64,000 nucleotides of DNA, from contig JABFRR010000006.1 in NCBI GenBank assembly GCA_013141065.1, forward strand, positions 1 through 64,000. Direction: 5' to 3'. How positions within the stretch are numbered: position 1 is the first letter of the stretch; each line of letters opens with the position of its first letter. Below, one piece after another: positions 61,565-64,000 of this stretch. The notes beneath the pieces are model-generated. The model was not told where the DNA came from and ran no database searches. It saw only the letters and a list, made by a program, of their open reading frames with translations. The DNA is from Bacteriovoracaceae bacterium. GTDB lineage: Bacteria > Bdellovibrionota > Bacteriovoracia > Bacteriovoracales > Bacteriovoracaceae. The position numbers and the translations under genes are program-made.

Positions 61565-61605
61565 AGTATAGGATACTGATCGTATATTTGCAACTCGCTT
61601 GCAAA
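61565..61605 (-). promoter_or_regulatory. Promoter of the zur operon with overlapping operator
   Basis: On the minus strand TTGCAA (61593-61588), a 17-base spacer, then TATACT (61570-61565) form a good sigma70-type promoter. The -35 box is one arm of the inverted repeat TTTGCAA-CTCGC-TTGCAAA (61587-61605), so repressor bound there would block RNA polymerase. Confidence 0.65.
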
Positions 61606-61642
61606 AAACTTTATTACACTTATTTTTATTTTTGGTTAAAAT

Positions 61643-63010
61643 ATGACAATGGATATAAAAATTCTCTTAATTGAACCAAATGAAACAGTTGGGGATCTAA
61701 TTAAAAAAAATCTCGAAAGAGAGTTTGACGCTAAGATCACTTTAATTCGTTCTGGTTTTGAAGCAGTTGAAATTATAAAAAAAGGTGAGTATTTTGATTT
61801 GTGTGTCGCTAGAAACCAAAGCGAAACAACGAATGATAAAGCAATAGAGCAAATTGCAGGTTTAGTCTTGAATTCGCTTTACGACAATTCACTTAAGACA
61901 CCCTTAATCGTTATTGGTGAATTTGAGCACACTTTAAAAAAATACGCCATGGTGTCTGATCAATTAAGAATAGAAGAGCTTAATCGACTTGTTTTAAAAG
62001 CACTCAATTTAAAAAGAGAAGAATTTAGTCATTTAAAAATGCCCGATTACATTCCCTATCCAACAACTCATTTTTATCTCATGACACTTTGTCCATGTGA
62101 TGTTTTTATCAAACTGACAAAAAGAGCAGGCGATGAATATGTGAAGCGCCTACACTTTGGTGAATCTTTTACTAAAGATGACTTAAAAAAATATGAAGAT
62201 TTAGGTTTAAAAGAATTTTTTGTCCTTAAAGAAGAACGTGAACTTTTCATGAATGGCCTCTTAACTCAATCTTTGAAGAATTTAAGAGGAAATTATGAGC
62301 CGATGAAAGCAGTGGAAGTGGCGGCAGACTCATTTACAATTAGCGGGGATTTAATTAAATCACTGGGAATCACTCCCACGTGTGTCGCCATGGTTGATCA
62401 GACAATCTTACACATGAGAAATCAAATCACTAAGTCTGATAAACTTGGGCTTTTATTAAAAAAACTTCTCGATAATAAAATGAGTTATTCATATAGACGA
62501 TCTTATATGATCAATTTAGTTTCATTCACTCTTTTACCTAAAATGGAGTGGGGAAGCACTGAACAACAGCAAATGTTACTTGAAAAAATTTCAATGGTCA
62601 GTTTCTTCCATGATATCTATCTCGAAGAAGACGCTCATCTAAAGATAATGAACAGAGAAGACTTAAAAAAAGTGGCGCTCAGTCCAAAAGAACGTGATTT
62701 AGTTTTAAATCATGCTAACCGTGCAGCACTTTTAATTCAGTCCTACCCAAAACTTCCTCAGGGAATCGACCTTATAATAAAGCAACATCATGGTGTTTCT
62801 AATGGAGTTGGTTTTCCAGAGGTCTTAACAGTCAATATTTCACCGATGGCGATCTTTTTTGTCGTGGTGGAAGATTTTGTAACTCAAGTTTTAGAACATC
62901 AAGACCTCACACAACTGCCTGCTATAATCGCCACTCTTAAACTTAAATATACTCTGCCAACCTACCGAAAAATTCTTACTGAAATTGAGTCAGTATTTAA
63001 GAAGAAATAA
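61643..63010 (+). CDS. Degenerate receiver plus HD-GYP-like protein
   Basis: 455 residues. Residues 1-125 have a response-regulator fold (ILLIEPNETVGDLIKKNL) but the phospho-Asp position reads FDLCVARNQ, without Asp. The C-terminal 200 residues resemble HD-GYP phosphodiesterases: SFFHDIYLEED, NHANRAALLI and KQHHGVSNGVGFPEV, where HHE-x-x-x-GxGYP becomes HHGVSNGVGFP. Both halves have lost key residues, so it may be a c-di-GMP-type binding or signalling protein without catalysis. Divergent from the zur operon. Confidence 0.62.
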   Translation: MTMDIKILLIEPNETVGDLIKKNLEREFDAKITLIRSGFEAVEIIKKGEYFDLCVARNQSETTNDKAIEQIAGLVLNSLYDNSLKTPLIVIGEFEHTLKKYAMVSDQLRIEELNRLVLKALNLKREEFSHLKMPDYIPYPTTHFYLMTLCPCDVFIKLTKRAGDEYVKRLHFGESFTKDDLKKYEDLGLKEFFVLKEERELFMNGLLTQSLKNLRGNYEPMKAVEVAADSFTISGDLIKSLGITPTCVAMVDQTILHMRNQITKSDKLGLLLKKLLDNKMSYSYRRSYMINLVSFTLLPKMEWGSTEQQQMLLEKISMVSFFHDIYLEEDAHLKIMNREDLKKVALSPKERDLVLNHANRAALLIQSYPKLPQGIDLIIKQHHGVSNGVGFPEVLTVNISPMAIFFVVVEDFVTQVLEHQDLTQLPAIIATLKLKYTLPTYRKILTEIESVFKKK

Positions 63011-63013
63011 TTA

Positions 63014-63322
63014 TTATAAACTGTAATTAATCGCCATGAGTCCAAAAGTTTCTAATCCTCGACCATTCATGGTAGGTGAATTCCTAATTGACTTGGGAAT
63101 GAGTTTAAAACCGACGACACCAACAAATGAAAGATGATCTCTTACTTTATAGATCGGCATCAAACTCACTCCTGGCTGAAAAAAATTCTTGACGTGATAT
63201 TCATTTCTTGAAGATGAGGCTTCTTGGCCTTTGACTCCAAAAAAATATTCTGCATAGCGATCATCATGCCATTCTAAATTAAAACTAGTTCTCAAAATGA
63301 GCTCTTCAGATATCAGATTCAT
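63014..63322 (-). pseudogene. MipA/OmpV-like protein, C-terminal part after in-frame stop
   Basis: 102 codons in the same frame as the gene upstream, starting with ATG right after the TAA at 63325-63323. Beta-strand pattern of an outer-membrane barrel (LSFVGVVGFKLIPKS, ending in LMAINYSL with a terminal hydrophobic residue). It continues the N-terminal half and has no SD of its own, so the halves are one gene broken by a nonsense codon. Confidence 0.65.
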
Positions 63323-63796
63323 TTATCCGTAAGAGAATTGAGAAATTACACCTTTCGAGCGACCATTAATATCTCGAGAGAGGTTAAGATTAAATTTTCC
63401 AACTTTGCCAGAAAATCCAAAAAAAACAGATTCTTTTCTCGGGTCCATGTTGACACCTTGGTATTTGTCACCTGCTCGATTGAGAAAAGTAGAAAAATGA
63501 ACAAAGGGATTTCCTAAAATTCTCAGCGCTAATCCTTGAGGCCCAAGCGAAAGGCGTTTATAAGAACCAGATACATAAGGAATAAGTTTTGTGAGAATTT
63601 TTTTATCCAAGTTCTCATAGGTATTTCCTACGCGCATATTTTTTTTGAATATTACCCCGGCGCCAAGGGATAATCTCCATTGTCGTTCTTGAGCTATATC
63701 AACCAGTAATTCTTTTGAAATTTCTTGCGAATTGCCGGTGTGTAAAAAGATTAAACTTAAAAACCCGACACAAAAGATAAACTTTATTTTTTCCAT
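63323..63796 (-). pseudogene. MipA/OmpV-like outer-membrane protein, N-terminal part
   Basis: Signal peptide (MEKIKFIFCVGFLSLIFLHTGNS) and about 130 residues of beta-strands (QERQWRLSLGAGVIF, LALRILGNPFVHFS), ending ISQFSYG-stop. The family normally runs about 250 residues; joining both halves (read through the TAA) gives about 260. The product as it stands would be an unfinished barrel. I took ATG 63796 because it begins the signal peptide; the frame is open to 63823. Confidence 0.62.
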
Positions 63797-63925
63797 AGAA
63801 TTTATCTTAACAGATTTTATCACAGGGCTGATGCAAGAAATTGATAGATTTATTTTTCCCTATTTTTTAAGAAAGTGTGAGGATTAAGTTAACAAATTAT
63901 TTTCATGACTGTTACGGAGGACTAT

Positions 63926-64000
63926 ATGAAAAAATCACTATTGACTGCAGCTGCCTAACTTTCAATGACTCTCTCACCATCAGCTTACACTTGTGACAGC
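63926..64000 (+). pseudogene. Secreted-protein gene with stop codon in its signal peptide (3' partial)
   Basis: A strong SD (ACGGAGG) precedes ATG 63926. The frame reads MKKSLLTAAA, then TAA (63956-63958), then continues LSMTLSPSAYTCDS to the window end. Together it is a convincing export signal with a cut near SAY. One nonsense codon interrupts it. It could be decay, recoding or a base error. Confidence 0.5.

Overview
The window reads as chromosome of a low-GC, Gram-negative, LPS-making, flagellated bacterium. My best guess is a member of the Bdellovibrionota (Bacteriovorax/Halobacteriovorax-like). The basis is the combination of a heptose epimerase, ApaG, FliL, a lone FliG-C protein, type IV pilin-like and S74 fibre-type proteins, many secreted cysteine-rich proteins, a bactofilin/L,D-transpeptidase pair, HD-GYP and GGDEF proteins, and very A+T-rich codon use. 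The lineage is inference. The gene calls rest on motifs visible in the translations. I see no rRNA, tRNA or CRISPR array.

Layout. 0-5.1 kb: LPS heptose epimerase and FliG-C-like protein, then a secreted protein and an SGNH hydrolase separated by a complete ISAs1-family insertion with 21-bp inverted ends and a 10-bp target duplication. 5.1-11.9 kb: small secreted proteins, DksA-like factor, a GspF-like membrane protein, HtpG, single-domain asparaginase, prephenate dehydratase. 12-17 kb: cysteine-rich lipoprotein, methylmalonyl-CoA epimerase, rhomboid-like protein, FliL with a large palindrome over its start, alanine dehydrogenase. 17.1-20.7 kb: a five-gene minus-strand operon (PhnP-like hydrolase, His-rich membrane protein, FixH-like protein, NapH/FixG-like polyferredoxin, membrane-anchored secreted protein). 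20.7-25.9 kb: paired M16 peptidases, bactofilin, coiled-coil protein and L,D-transpeptidase. 26-30 kb: acidic coiled-coil protein, diguanylate cyclase, metallophosphoesterase, histone-H1-like protein. 30-41 kb: NAD synthetase, EamA transporter, nucleotide-sugar epimerase plus glycosyltransferase, orphan ParB-like protein, JmjC oxygenase, secreted glycosidase-like protein, polar amino-acid ABC transporter, ApaG. 41-51 kb: HiPIP, TapT, endonuclease I, FabH, pseudouridine synthase, MATE pump, acyltransferase, photolyase, SDR39U1 and a MerR-type regulator.

51.2-55.8 kb is an accessory surface region. Its central gene encodes a type IV prepilin N-terminus fused to an S74 intramolecular chaperone domain. 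Just upstream is a perfect GTGA tetranucleotide repeat (12.75 units) that lies inside a 44-codon leader ORF with its own ribosome binding site. In the present repeat number the leader stops on an ATGA overlap with the prepilin start, which lacks a Shine-Dalgarno sequence. One more unit would fuse the leader in frame to the prepilin, and one fewer would stop it early. This looks like a three-state translational contingency switch and is the most notable finding here.

56-61.6 kb holds a glutathione peroxidase, one ABC exporter pair, and a zinc-type operon (Fur/Zur repressor, DUF3299, DUF2796/ZrgA-like, LolD-like ATPase, FtsX-like permease) whose promoter carries a symmetric operator over the -35 box. 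The right end has a degenerate REC/HD-GYP protein and two reading frames broken by in-frame TAA codons. Together with a transposase frameshift and an SGNH gene lacking a usual start codon, these suggest ongoing gene decay, recoding, or base errors in the assembly.
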